NCBI GenBank assembly: GCA_025449115.1
Contig: JAHLKC010000098.1
Location: forward strand, 86,056 to 150,055
Direction: 5' to 3'
Length of the DNA stretch: 64,000 nucleotides
Source: Chytridium lagenaria
Taxonomy: Eukaryota > Chytridiomycota > Chytridiomycetes > Chytridiales > Chytridiaceae
The notes beneath the pieces were generated by a model. That model made no database searches. It had not been told where the DNA came from and was given only the letters and a program-made list of their open reading frames with translations. The position numbers and the translations under genes were made by a program. This document shows, in pieces, positions 47,501-58,360 of this stretch (the stretch's first letter is position 1; the number at the start of each line of letters is the position of its first letter).

Positions 47501-47689
47501 ATATCACAGAGTTCTCGTCATGTGGACCGAAGGTTTCACGTTATCAGAGACAGAGTTAACGCGAAGAAGATACGCGTCGAATACCTTAACACGAAATTAC
47601 AACCTGCAGATTTGTTTACTAAGGCATTACCGCGCACTCAGTTTGAAGAATTACGCGCTAAGTTTGGGATGGTTAAAGTAGTTGAGTAA
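44447..47689 (+). CDS. Element C pol: integrase, reverse transcriptase, RNase H
   Basis: Integrase: zinc motif LRMGHLGKKSVKKL..LCEGC (44875-44975), then core residues in HVDIVGPM (45062), IVADNGGEFNN (45249) and PQQNGVAERMNRSL (45345), the D,D,E triad. Reverse transcriptase: SGWVYKTKRDELGNLDKRKA (46265), IRQYDVKTAFLNGKL (46445), LYGLVQAP and the catalytic VYVDDIIEAST (46718). RNase H: GYADADMGTDPADMKSTSGF (47224), TAEAEYVSLSEAS and VIYGDNTTANALAS. It ends GMVKVVE at 47689. Frame breaks at about 44880, 46140-46200 and 46370 split it, although catalytic motifs are intact. Between integrase and RT lies an acidic linker with DYNTDSSSSGGSEGE. Confidence 0.9.
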
Positions 47690-47720
47690 AACTGCACGTT
47701 TAGAAAGCTGAGGGGGAGAA

Positions 47721-48115
47721 TGTTGGGTTTCAACTTTCTAGTTTGTTTTACTTACACACATTTATGTTACTAAGTCATTTGTGCCCCCGCATTCATTCTA
47801 GCCTTCATTAATTCGGAGTTTAAATTCTTTATTTGTTTTGCTGTTCATACCATTTGAGTCAGCGTTAATCCCCGCATGTTTTGCTTCCTACAACTGTATC
47901 CGTGACAATGAGAGATGGACGGTCAGAAGACCTTATGGCGAGGGGTGCCACCCTCAACTTACCTGTATTGTTGTGAAGAAGGTTCTTAATATAAGTTAGT
48001 TGTCATCAGTATTAATTAGTCGTCACCTCTGGAGACCTCGTTCACCAGTTAATTATATAATAATTAGTTTACTAAGTTTATTATCATTATTACAAAGAGC
48101 CCCGTAAACCCTACA
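47721..48115 (+). repeat. 3' LTR of element C
   Basis: A 395-base direct repeat of the 5' LTR, preceded by a polypurine tract at about 47709-47720 and followed by the CACAT duplication. Confidence 0.95.
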
Positions 48116-50422
48116 CACATTGCTCACCTGCTCACCAAACTCCCGGAAGCTTACGACGTCGCGGTTGCCAACATTGAAACGGACGACAAAGCGGTCAAGG
48201 ACTACAACCTGGTCGTTGCCAGGCTTCTCGACTGTGAAGAGATGATCAAGGACCGCGTGGAGGCATCGGAGGAAGCGGAGGCCTTCTTCACGACAAGAGC
48301 GCGTAAGGGGAAGAAACCAGCAGGAAAGGACGCGTCGAAAGGTGGAGATAAAAGGTCAGTGACTTGTTTTAAGTGCAAGAAGATAGGACACTATGCGAAC
48401 AAGTGTCGCTCTGGGAAGAAGAAGGACTCGGGGGAGTCGAGTGATGATACCTCAGAGAACGAGAGAGATGGTGGTGGTAGGAACCGTCATCGTGGGAAGT
48501 GGTGGAAGAAGCGCGCCTCGGACAAGAAGAAGTCTGCAAACACGGCGCGTGCAAGTCCAATTGCCTTTATGGCTATTGTGCGTCAGGTTGACGCGGAGGC
48601 TGGGGAAGCCTTGTCGGTTAAGCTGGAGAAGCGGGATAACCGATGGATCCTGGACTCTGGAGCCACTCACCATATGACCTTCTCGAAGGAAGGATTGCGG
48701 GGTTACCGCGCCGCGAGCAGCCGCGTAAAGACTGCAGAGCACGGCGAAGGAATACGCGTGGAGGGAGTAGGAGATTTGACTCTCAGCATCAAGGTCGGGA
48801 AGGCCACGCAAACGATCACCCTCAAGAACGTACTCTATGTGCTGGAGCTCACGCGTAATCTCATCTCTCTGGGTGCAGCAGCGTCGCGTGGCGTTGTTTT
48901 GGAGTCATCCAGCGGCAAGTATCGCCTCAGACACGTCGGATCGAACGACGTGACAGCAGAGTTCAAGGTTGAGGACAACCTATTTTATCTGGTGCAGCCA
49001 GACACCGCAGCAAACACCACGATGGGTGTGAAAAGCCAGTCGCTCAACAGCGCGCAGATTTGGCATCGACGGATGGGTCACATCTCGATGAAGGCGGTGA
49101 AGAAGCTTGAAAAATCGGCAACGGGTGTACGCATCACGTTGTATAACGACGACGACGACGTGCTGTGCAAGGGATGCATTGAGGGGAAGCTTACGCGCTC
49201 CTCTCACCCGGAGAGAGTTGAGAAGGACTACAAAGTCTTGGAACGCGTTCACGTGGATTTGGCGGGACCCATGAAGCGGAAGAGCTTGGGAGGGTCGCGT
49301 TACTTCATGGTGGTTGTGGACGCGTCAACAGGTTACTGCAACACGTACATGCTCAAGGAAAAGAAGCAAGCGGTTCAGTACATCAAGCAGTACAAGAGAG
49401 AGGCCGAGGCACTCACAGGTCGACGGATTGACGCGTTGAGATACTCGGAAAGGAACCCTGAGGAGATGAAACGACTTCGAGAAAAGCCGCATCTCCTGGA
49501 GATCGTTGCAGATAACGGTGGGGAATTTAAGAACAAGCAGCTGGAGGCATGGTGCCTGGAGGAAGGCATCAAGCTCACGTTCACCATGCCCTACACGCCT
49601 CAGCAGAACGGTGTCGCGGAAAGAATGAATCAGTCGCTCATTGAGAAGGCAAAGTGCATGCTCAGCGACGCGAGTCTTGACGAAAAATTCTGGGGAGAGG
49701 CCGTTACGTGTAAGGATGGGATTTCACCTCTGGAAGGCTTCACGGGAAGGAAGCCTAACCTGAAACGCGTTCGAATCTTCGGTTGCGCATGTTACGCGCA
49801 CGTCCCAAAGGAACGACGGAAGAAGATGGAGAAGAACGCGCGCAAATGCATTTTCTTGGGATATGAGGCAATGGGATATCGCCTTTATGACCCAGTCACG
49901 AAGAAAGTAGTGCGCAGCAAGACTGTTGTGTTTGACGAGTTGAACACTGGAGTGTGGGAAGGACACGACGCAGACGTGTCCACCTGGAAGGTACACAGGA
50001 AGCTGCTGGACAAGGTGGGAAGCGATTCAGGAGTTGGGGGAGCGATGAAGACTCCGAGGATTCCGAAGATGAGTCATTGAGCTCTGAGGATGATGGAGAT
50101 AACGCGTCACAGGTCAGTGAAGACAGCGAAGCGTTGGAGGATGATGTCGAGGATGCTCAGGAAGAGAACGACGCGTCAGAAGAGTTCGAAGACGCGCCAA
50201 CCTCGCCAAGAAGGACTCCTCAACGCGCTACACGCAGCGTTTCACGTCTCCCGGTACCAGCAACACCACCAGCAGAGGAAGGCACTCGTCGTTATTCCCT
50301 GAGAGAGAGGAGGCCAGCAAATGCAGAATGGTTTAAGGCTCAAGCTCCAGGAAAGCGAGCTCCTATCCACGTAATCCTGCAGCACACACTGTTACCGTGA
50401 TGAGTGACGAGGACGTGACTAC
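48116..50422 (+). pseudogene. Copia element B: gag-protease-integrase remnant, 3' half missing
   Basis: It continues gag after element C: HIAHLLTKLPEAYDVAVANI, then a CCHC knuckle CFKCKKIGHYANKC (48364), protease RWILDSGATHHMTF (48642), and integrase HRRMGHISMKAVKKL, HVDLAGPM (49250), IVADNGGEF (49501) and PQQNGVAERMNQSL (49597). Compared with its sister D, it lacks ten codons after FWGEAVTC (about 49710), where D has ATYLYNRSPR. A stop follows GAMKTPRIPKMSH at 50080. An acidic Ser-rich linker and SLRERRPANAEWFKAQAPGK lead to about 50422, where homology ends abruptly. RT and RNase H of B are absent. Confidence 0.85.
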
Positions 50423-52098
50423 CTAGTTAACCGATCACAACCGAACAAACGAACTAGACGCGATACTGCTTGAGAGATTCGCTGGAGTAAAACCTGACTG
50501 GTCAAGACTTCGTGGATGGGGTTGCCTGGCGTTGTCTTGATACCCAAGCAACGACAAAAGAAGGGAGACTTTAATGCACGACGCTGTGCTTTCGTGGGGT
50601 ATGAAACGCTGGGCTATCGCCTTTGGGATTTGCAAACGAATATGTTTGTTAAAGCAAGTCAGTGATTTTTAACGAGGGAGTAATGGCGGCGGAAGCAGAG
50701 AAGGGAGAGTCAAAATTTGAAGGGGAAGTTCAAGAGTGGAAAAATGACCTAGACAAACTTCCGTGAAGACTGGATGAACCATACAAGACATCCATTCGAA
50801 GGTCATCACGGAACAAGAGGAAGCCTGGAGAGTTTGGATGGTTAGACCATCAGCATACACCGCATTGTTGGAAGATGATGACGAAGTTTATTCGCAAAAA
50901 ACAAGGTATCAATTATGACAAGTAGTTCGCACCTGTCATCAAACAAGGAACGCTGAGAGTGATGCTTGCGGTCGCTTGTCAGGAGAACATGGAGATTCGG
51001 CAATACGACGTGAAGACCGCGTTTTTGAATTGCAAGCTGGAAGACCATGAGATATACATCAAACAACCAGAAGGATCCGTTGTCAAAGGGAAAGAAGATT
51101 GGGTGGCCTAGGCATGAAGAGCCTCTGCGGACTCGTACAAGCGCCAATATGTTTTCAACACCGACTTAAATACGTTCCCAGTCGACGAGGAAGTTTACTC
51201 GCTCAGCGGCAGATCCATGTCTTTACTACAAGCGAAACGGCAAGGACCTCACCTTGAAGGAAGTCTATGTCGATGATATCATAGAGGCGTCCACAAGCAA
51301 GGAGGAGTTAGACGGATCAGAAAAACGGTTCATTAGACGTTATCGAGGGACAAGAGCTCCAAGTTTCGATACGTTCTGGGTGGCAATGTCGTTTTGATTG
51401 TGTAAAAGGTAAGATTGTAGTGTTCCAGCAAAGATACATCAAATGAATGGATCAAAGCTGGAATTACCAAAAACTCTTTTACACTATATCCCAACGGACG
51501 GAGTCAAAAAACTCTTGAAGAACATGGAAGACCAGATAACGAAAACGAACGAGAAGAATCAAGGATACCGACAGTACACTGGATCCTTGATGCATGCGAT
51601 GATCAGGACAAGACCTGATATTGCATTCGCACTCGGAATGAGTGCTAGATTTAAAGAGAACCCTTACCCTTATACCGAACGTGTGGATATTTGCAGCAAA
51701 CGAAGCCATTGGGAATTCAGTACACTCGAAAGGACAAGCTGGAATTGGAGGGATATGCGGATGCCGACATAGGAACTGATCCTGAGGACATGAAGTCTAC
51801 GAGTGGTTTTGTAATCACTTTGAATGGGGGAGCTGTGGTGTGGGGAACGAAAAAGCAAGCAACGACGGCTCAGTCTACTGCCGAGGCTGAATATGCTTCA
51901 CTTAGTGAAACATCGTTGCATATGATATGGGTCAGCCAACTTCTGGGGTAGTTGGGTTATACGTTCAACAACCCTCCTGTGATTTACGGCGACAACACTA
52001 CGGCATATTCCTCGCCAGCACGCCAATAATTTCGCAAAGTTCTAGACATGTGGATAGAAGGTTCCACGTCATACGGAACTGAGTTAACGCAAAGAAAA
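50423..52098 (+). pseudogene. Decayed pol fragment E, relative of element C
   Basis: Sequence resumes in the integrase C-terminal region of a C-like element (LERFAGVKPDWSRL type, then GFVWGYETLGYRLWDLQ type). It continues through degenerate RT (QYDVKTAFLNCKLEDHEIYI, VYVDDIIEASTSKEELDG) and RNase H (GYADADIGTDPEDMKSTSGF near 51739, TAEAEYASLSETSLHMIWVS). It has many stops, frame breaks and a deletion of much of the 3' RT. It ends at 52098 against the LTR of element D, shortly after RHVDRRFHVI. No LTR of its own is present. Confidence 0.85.
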
Positions 52099-53247
52099 TG
52101 TTGAATACTTGTTGTTCATGGGGCTCAACTGAAACAAAGCTAAACGCACTGTTGCTTGAACAACGTTCTTCCTTGACAGGACCAAAGGGAATAAAGGCCC
52201 TAAGGGAATGTCCAATCACAAACAGATAGAGTTATAATTAAACTGGCATAAAGAAAATATACCAACCAAGGAAGGTAAATCAAAGTGGAAAATTCAAAAT
52301 GAGTACAGAGAGTGAATTAGGGGTACCTTATAAACCCGATTGAGATTTTTTTTCGGTCAGGATTCAAAATCAAATGAATTTTGAATTCCGATATTTTGAA
52401 TTTCAATCCGGATTTCAAAATGGCCGCAAATCGCTGTTTTTGAAACTGACCGTTATAAAAATTTCGAGGATTTGAACTTATACATCCCCTTTAGTTTTCT
52501 TTTCCCACTCAGATTGTCACATCTCGATGTCCAGATTGCTGCTTTTCGAAAGGCGCCGTCGACGACTGCAAACAACTAACTCACTGCATCCTCCCTGATT
52601 TGCGCAGTCTTCTTCCTTTGATCCAGAGGTGACAGCATTAGGCTCAATTGCCCCTTACCTTCAACTCTGACAGCCCTATCCCTCACCCGGATCCGCCAAT
52701 CGCTTGTCCATTCCAGTTGTTGTTATCCTCACCGTCACCATCTTCCTCATCTGCTTGAACTTGGCTACTGGATCCCCTCAACACTATTATCCTTTTTCAT
52801 CAAGGCATTTTCAACATCCCTGGCTTCCCTTCTATTGCTGGTGGCTCCCTTCTTTCTCATTGAAAGCATGCAAACAAGTACCTTGACAGGTGTCCTGGTG
52901 GTGACCATTGCCATGACACCACCATATATCTTTAAATAACGAAGAAGTCGAAATGTTTGTTGTTTCTATATTTAAAATTGAATTGCTTTTTTCACTTGTT
53001 TTGATTTTGAAATTCGGATTCAAATTCAAAATATCTCAATCCAAAATTCGTTTGATTTTGAATCCTGACCAAAAAAAAATCTCAATCGGGTTAATAAAGT
53101 ACCCCTTAGAAGTCCAGTGGGCACGTTAGCGCTCAACTCTAACGAGGCGTAAAGTCCAGAGCACTCTTGTGTTGCGCCCAACGTCGCGGACTAATGGTGC
53201 AGGTGATCCTGACGCGTCCTCGTGAGCCAACTGAGCGAAACCCAACA
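52099..53247 (-). repeat. 3' LTR of element D (deleted and interrupted)
   Basis: Matches the 504-base family LTR but lacks about 145 bases near 52166 (GAACAACGTTCTT joins directly to CCTTGACAGG). It is split by the MITE at a TTA site. Confidence 0.85.
52320..53105. mobile_element. 786-base Harbinger-like MITE with long terminal inverted repeats
   Basis: The left end GGGGTACCTTATAAACCCG and right end (reverse complement) GGGGTACTTTATTAACCCG continue into an inverted repeat of roughly 90 bases that includes GATTGAGA, a T8-T9 run and GGTCAGGATTCAAAATCAAA. The element is flanked by TTA (52317-52319 and 53106-53108), and removing it with one TTA restores the LTR sequence. A 3-base TTA/TAA duplication and G-rich ends fit PIF/Harbinger. 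The interior has no transposase; one short hydrophobic ORF (52704-52886) is probably meaningless. Confidence 0.85.
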
Positions 53248-53260
53248 TTCTCCCCCTTTC

Positions 53261-54848
53261 GTGAACTTTACTCACAACTTCTCTGGCTCCCCCATCTCTG
53301 AAGCGTTATCATCAACGACTACCATCCCCACGCGTTCACGACACCTCTCCAGGTCCCTACGCGCCAGCCCTTTTGTAAGCACGCCTGCACGCTGTTCCTT
53401 GGTCCCAATGTGCTCGACCTGAAGTAAACGTTTGGCAACGCGATCTATAATCGCGTGGAATCGAAGATGTTGGGTTTATTCATCTTTCTGTTTTGTTTTA
53501 CTCACCACATTCGTTATTTTATCTAAGTTATTTTTCCCCCGAACTTTATTCATTTACGCGTTATTTTAAGTTTCGATTTGATCAGTTTTTATTAAGCTCC
53601 TCATTCCATTTGAGGATGCGTTAATCCCTTAACTTTATTATTTTATGTTTAATTTATGATACGTATTTTGGAGGGATTTACGGATCATGAGTTCTGACGT
53701 AAATCCCCACCCTCTACATGTATTGCAAAAAGTAGTTAACATTAATACATGGAAGTTTTGTAGTAATTACCTCCCTGTCACCGCTGGAGACTCCATCACC
53801 ATTTTTATACTATAATTCTCTTTATTAATTAATTATATTTAAATTACAATTGAGCCCCGTACCCCTACAGAAGATCCACATGTTGCGTCCTGGAGCTGAT
53901 GATGGTGTTCTTTGCAATGCCCTCTGCTGCTGTGTTACCACACCAAAGCGTTGTTGTATCGTCAAAGGAGTATCCTATCTCCTCCAGGAGCTGCTTCAAC
54001 CAGATGAGCTCCGACGATGCCTCACTCAACGCGACATTTTCGGCCTCTGCGCTAGAAACAGCTGCTGACGCTCGTTTACGCGCACCCCACATCACAGCTC
54101 CTCCATTCAGCATGATGACGAATCCACTGATTGACTTCTTCTCGTCCGGATCGTTCCCAAGATCCGCGTCGCTGAATCCTTCAAGCTTCAACTTGTTCCC
54201 TTGACGCGAATAGCTTATGCCCAAGCTACGCGTCAACTGTAAATACCCAACTAAATCACGAGCACACTCCCAGTGCTCGTGTCCAGGACGTGCCTGATAG
54301 CGCGTCAGCATTCCAACTGCAAATGCCACGTCGGGACGCGAATTGACCATCGCATACATCAATGAACCGACCACAGTTTGATAGGCTAGTCCCTCCAATT
54401 CTTCCAATGGAGGTCTGAGACGCGTTCCTGGCCTTAGCGGAAGCTTCTTAAGATCTCCTTCTGGCACTCGTAGCTTCTTCATCATCGAGATGATATAGGC
54501 CTCTTGCTTGATACGCACATGCCTCTCATGTTGATTGTTGCGAACTTTGGTTCCAACCGCGTATCTTGGCTCCCCCTGGCTTGTGACCGTAAACCAACAC
54601 TTGAGATCGTCGTGAAACGCGTCTGCCTCTTCCTGATCAGGACACGCGTGCATTAGGTCGTCAACATAGACAACCAGTAAAGACAACCTCTCGCCGTTGC
54701 GTTGATAGTAAGGACAGTGATCCGAGAGTGACCTTCTGGTTGCTCGATGTATATCTCCTCCTTGAGATTGCCGTTGAGAAACGCCATCTTGACGTCGTAT
54801 TGGCGTAAGACCATCCCCTCGTGAGCTGCCACCGCGAGGGCTGTCCAA
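53261..54848 (-). pseudogene. Element D RT/RNase H, interrupted by a solo LTR
   Basis: RT palm: LLVVYVDDLMHACPDQEEAD (about 54660), PRYAVGTKVRNN, LAYQTVVGSLMYAMVNSRPD. RNase H: GFSDADLGNDPDEKKSISGF (about 54150), SSAEAENVALSEASSELIWL and TLWCGNTAAEGIAKN up to RTQHVD at 53875. After the inserted LTR, coding resumes with RFHAIIDRVAKRLLQVEHIG and ends near 53262. The catalytic YVDD is intact; the disruption is by insertion. Confidence 0.85.
53468..53869 (-). repeat. Solo LTR of a third, C-related Copia family (orientation uncertain)
   Basis: This 402-base sequence begins TGTTGGGTTTATTC and ends GTACCCCTACA, with target duplications GAAGA at 53463-53467 and 53870-53874. It resembles the element C LTR at both ends and in short internal blocks (GCGTTAATCCC, GAGCCCCG), but is clearly diverged. 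On the + strand it reads in the same orientation as the C LTR. It splits the RNase H of element D. Confidence 0.9.
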
Positions 54849-57700
54849 AAGGTCGATTCTTTCATCATTGGCGCATATGTCTCTAAGCAGTCCACGCCTT
54901 CTTTCTGCGAATATCCCTTCGCAACAAAACGAGCTTTTCTCCTTCCCACAAAGCCGTTTTCCTTTTGCTTATAACAAAGCACCCATCCACTCTTGATGAT
55001 GTGCTTGCCCTTTGGTCGAGGCACCAGACGTCACGCCACGTCTGATGCTGCAGCAATAACTGGTACTCCTCCTGGAGCGCCTCCAACCATTCTTCTGAAT
55101 TGACGCGTCCCAACGCGTCCTCAACGGTTGCTGAATCTGTCACGTCCTCGTCACTCATCACGGTAACAGTGTGTGCTGCAGGATTACGTGGAGTAGGAGC
55201 TCGCTTTCCTGGAGCTTGAGCCTTAAACCATTCTGCATTTGCCGGCCTCCTCTCTCTCAGGGAATAACGACGAGTGCCTTCCTCTGCTGGTGGTGTTGCT
55301 GGTACGGGAGGACGTGAAACGCTGCGTGTAGCGCGTTGAGGTGTCCTTCTTGGCGAGGTTGGCGCGTCTTCAAACTCTTCTGACGCGTCGTTCCCTTCCT
55401 GAGCATCCGCGACATCATCCTCCAACGCTTCGCTGTCTTCACTGACCTGTGATGCGTCATTTCCAACATCCTCAGAGCTCAATGACTCATCTTCGGAATC
55501 TCGGAGTCTTTATCGGTCCCCCAACTTCCTGAATCGCTTCCCACCTTGTCCAGCAGCCTCCTGTGTACCTTCCAGGTGGACACGTCTGCGTCGTGTCCTT
55601 CCCACACTCCAGTGTTCAACTCGTCAAACACAACAGTCTTGCTGCGCACTACTTTCTTCGTGACTGGGTCATAAAGGCGATATTCCATTGCCTCATATCC
55701 CAAGAAAATGCATTTGCGCGCGTTCTTCTTCATCTTCTTCCGTCGTTCCTTTGGGACGTGCGCGTAACATGCGCAACCGAAGATCCGAACGCGTTTCAGG
55801 TTAGGCTTCCTTCCAGTGAAGCCTTCCAGAGGTGAAATCCCATCCTTACGAGGAGATCGATTGTACAAGTACGTGGCACACGTAACGGCCTCTCCCCAAA
55901 ATTTTTCGTCAAGACTCGCGTCGCTAAGCATGCACTTTGCCTTCTCAATGAGCGATCCTCCAGCTGCTTGTTGTTAAACTCCCCACCGTTATCTGCAACA
56001 ATCTCCAGGAGATGCGGCTTTTCTCGAAGTCGTTTCCATCTCCTCAGGGTTCCTTTCCGAGTATCTCAACGCGTCAATCCGTCGACCTGTGAGTGCCTCG
56101 GCCTCTCTCTTGTACTGCTTGATGTACTGAACCGCTTGCTTCTTTTCCTTGAGCATGTACGTGTTGCAGTAACCCGTTGACGCGTCCACAATCACCATGA
56201 AGTAACGCGACTCTCCCAAGCTCTTTCGCTTCATGGGTCCGCCAAATCCACGTGAAGCGTTCCAGACTTTGTGTAGTCTCTCTCCGGGTGAAGGAGCGCG
56301 TAAGCTTCCCTCAATGCATCCCTTGCACAGCACGTTGTCGGCATACAACGTGATGCGTACACCCGTTGCCGATTTTTCAAGCTTCTTCACCGCCTTCATC
56401 AAGATGTGACCCATCCGTCGATGCCAAATCTGCGCGCTGTTGAGCGACTGGCTTTTCAACCCATCGTGGTGTTTGCTGTGGTGTCTGGCTGCACACGATG
56501 AAATAGGTTGTCTCAACCTGAATTCTGCCGTCACGTCGTTCGATCCGACGTGTCTGAGGCGATATTTGCCGCTGGATGACTTCCAAAACAACGCCACGCG
56601 ACCTGCTGCACCCAGAGAGATGAGATTACGCGTGAGCTCCGCACATAGAGTACGTTCTTGAGCGTGATCGTTTGCGTGGCCTTCCCGACCTTGATGCTGA
56701 GAGTAAATCTCCTACTCCCTCCACGCGTATTCCTTCGCCGTGCTCTGCAGTCTTTACGCGGCTGCTCGCGGCGCGGTAACCCCGCAATCCTTCCTTCGAG
56801 AAGGTCATATGGTGAGTGGCTCCAGAGTCCAGAATCCATCGGTTATCCCGCTTCTCCAGCTTAACCGACAAGGCTTCCCCAGCCTCCGCGTCAACCTGAC
56901 GCACAATAGCCATAAAGGCAATTGGACTTGCACGCGCCGTGTTTGCAGACTTCTTCTTGTCCAAGGCGCGCTTCTTCCACCACTTCCCACGATGACGGTT
57001 CCTACCACCACCATCTCTCTCGTTCTCTGAGGTATCATCACTCGACTCCCCCGAGTCCTTCTTCTTCCCAGAGCGACACTTGTTCGCATAGTGTCCTATC
57101 TTCTTGCACTTAAAACAAGTCACTGACCTTTTATCTCCACCTTTCGACGCGTCCTTTCCTGCTGGTTTCTTCCCTTACGCGCTCTTGTCGTGAAAAGGCC
57201 TCCGCTTCCTCCGATGCCTCCACGCGGTCCTTGATCATCTCTTCACAGTCGAGAAGCCTGGCAAACGACCAGGTTGTAGTCCTTGACCGCTTTGTCGTCC
57301 GTTTCAATGTTGGCAACCGCGACGTCGTAAGCTTCCGGGAGTTTGGTGAGCAGGTGAGCAATGTGTTGCTCGTTGGAGACAGCCTCGGCGGCTGCCTTGA
57401 GTTGGTTCACCATTGTTGAAAGTTCTGCAACGAATACGCGTAATGACGCGTCCTCCGTCATTCTGAGGCGCCGGTGAGCTTGAGCGTGAGGGGTTGCGGT
57501 TGGGTTGGGATTTACGCTCAAATGATGGACACGAGGCACTCCCACGCTTCCTTGGCCGTGAAGTCCTCTCCAATCAAGTGTAAGATCAAATCAGTCACTC
57601 GAGACTCTATCCGATTCTTAGCACGATCGTTAGCCGACTGCTCCTTGATTCGCAGATCCTTCTCTTCTTTGGTTGGAGCGTCCCGTTAACGTACGGCGTA
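54653..57700 (-). pseudogene. Element D gag-protease-integrase and N-terminal RT
   Basis: From right to left: a gag region (VAELSTMVNQLKAAAEAVSN, about 57400; HIAHLLTKLPEAYDVAVANI); knuckle CFKCKKIGHYANKC (about 57090); protease RWILDSGATHHMTF (about 56820); integrase HRRMGHILMKAVKK (56400); then a damaged central core and CATYLYNRSPRKDGISPLEG (about 55855). Next are CIFLGYEAMEYRLYDPVTKK, the acidic linker (55370-55480), and RT N-terminus IIKSGWV..GRRKARFVAKGYSQ and LRQYDVKMAFLNGNLKEEIY. Several frame breaks (about 55955, 56250, 56500, 57190) separate the pieces. Near 55970 the catalytic integrase region is truncated in frame. Confidence 0.85.
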
Positions 57701-57856
57701 AAATCCTATCTCAGTGATCGCCCAAAGACATTTGTCTTTGAGGTAAGTGGTCATCCAACGTTTCAGTTGTGAAAGTCTCGCCCGTCAAACTTGACTGGCT
57801 TGCTGCGCTGTCATCTGAGTCTCTTTCTTTCCCATATCGTCAGGAAGTGCTACCAC

Positions 57857-58360
57857 TGTTGAATACTTGCTGTTCACGGGGCTCAATTAAAACAAAGTTA
57901 AACCCACTTTTGCTTGAACAACGTTCTTGATCTATTTCGACTCAAAACACGAGTTTAAATACTCAAATAAAATGAAGAAGTAAGAGGAAAGACAACACAA
58001 AGGAAAAACCTATCGGAGACCCGTACACTCACGCGTTAAACTCTCCATTACAAAGACAAACAAATCAGAGAGCCTTGACGGGAACAAATGGAATAAAAGC
58101 TAGAAGGGAATGTCCAATCACAAACAGGTAGAGTTATAATTAAACTGGCATAAAGAATATAAACCAATCAAGGAAGGTAATTCAAAGTGGAAATTCAAAA
58201 CAAGTCCAGAATGTAAATTAGAAGTCCAGTGAGTGTGTTCGCGCTCAACTCTAACGACGCGTAAATTCCAGAGCACTCTAGTGTTGCGCCCGACGCCCGC
58301 GGAGTTATGGTGCAAGTGATCCTGACGCGTCCTCGTGAGTCAAGTGAGCCAAACCCAACA
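57857..58360 (-). repeat. 5' LTR of element D
   Basis: A 504-base intact LTR (TGTTGAATAC to AAACCCAACA on the plus strand). The primer-binding site GTGGTAGCACTTC is adjacent on the minus strand (57844-57856). Confidence 0.9.

Larger units (their letters stand above)
42887..48115 (+). mobile_element. Complete Copia-type LTR retrotransposon (element C) nested in element B
   Basis: The element is 5229 bases, with LTRs 42887-43277 and 47721-48115 beginning TGTTGGGTTTCAAC and ending CCCTACA. It is flanked by the 5-base target-site duplication CACAT (42882-42886 and 48116-48120). The two LTRs differ only by a few small indels and substitutions, so the insertion is young. A primer-binding site follows the 5' LTR and a purine tract (GAGGGGGAGAA) precedes the 3' LTR. 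Gene order is gag-protease-integrase-RT-RNase H, as in Copia/Ty1. The target was the gag gene of an older Copia element, which restores cleanly when C is removed. Confidence 0.95.
52099..58360 (-). mobile_element. Copia element D, inverted relative to B and C, with two later insertions
   Basis: The 5' LTR is 57857-58360 and the 3' LTR is 52099-53247 (interrupted by the MITE at 52320-53105 and carrying an internal deletion near 52166). Reading right to left on the minus strand: primer site, gag, protease, integrase, RT and RNase H. A solo LTR of another family (53468-53869) splits RNase H. The purine tract (GAAAGGGGGAGAA on the minus strand, 53248-53260) abuts the 3' LTR. The outer flanks (GAAAA at left, TATCA at right) do not match, so the target duplication is lost or the ends were rearranged. 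Confidence 0.9.

Noticed and set aside
52704..52886. Hydrophobic ORF inside the MITE as a gene
   Set aside because: Sixty codons, no family, and inside a non-autonomous element.
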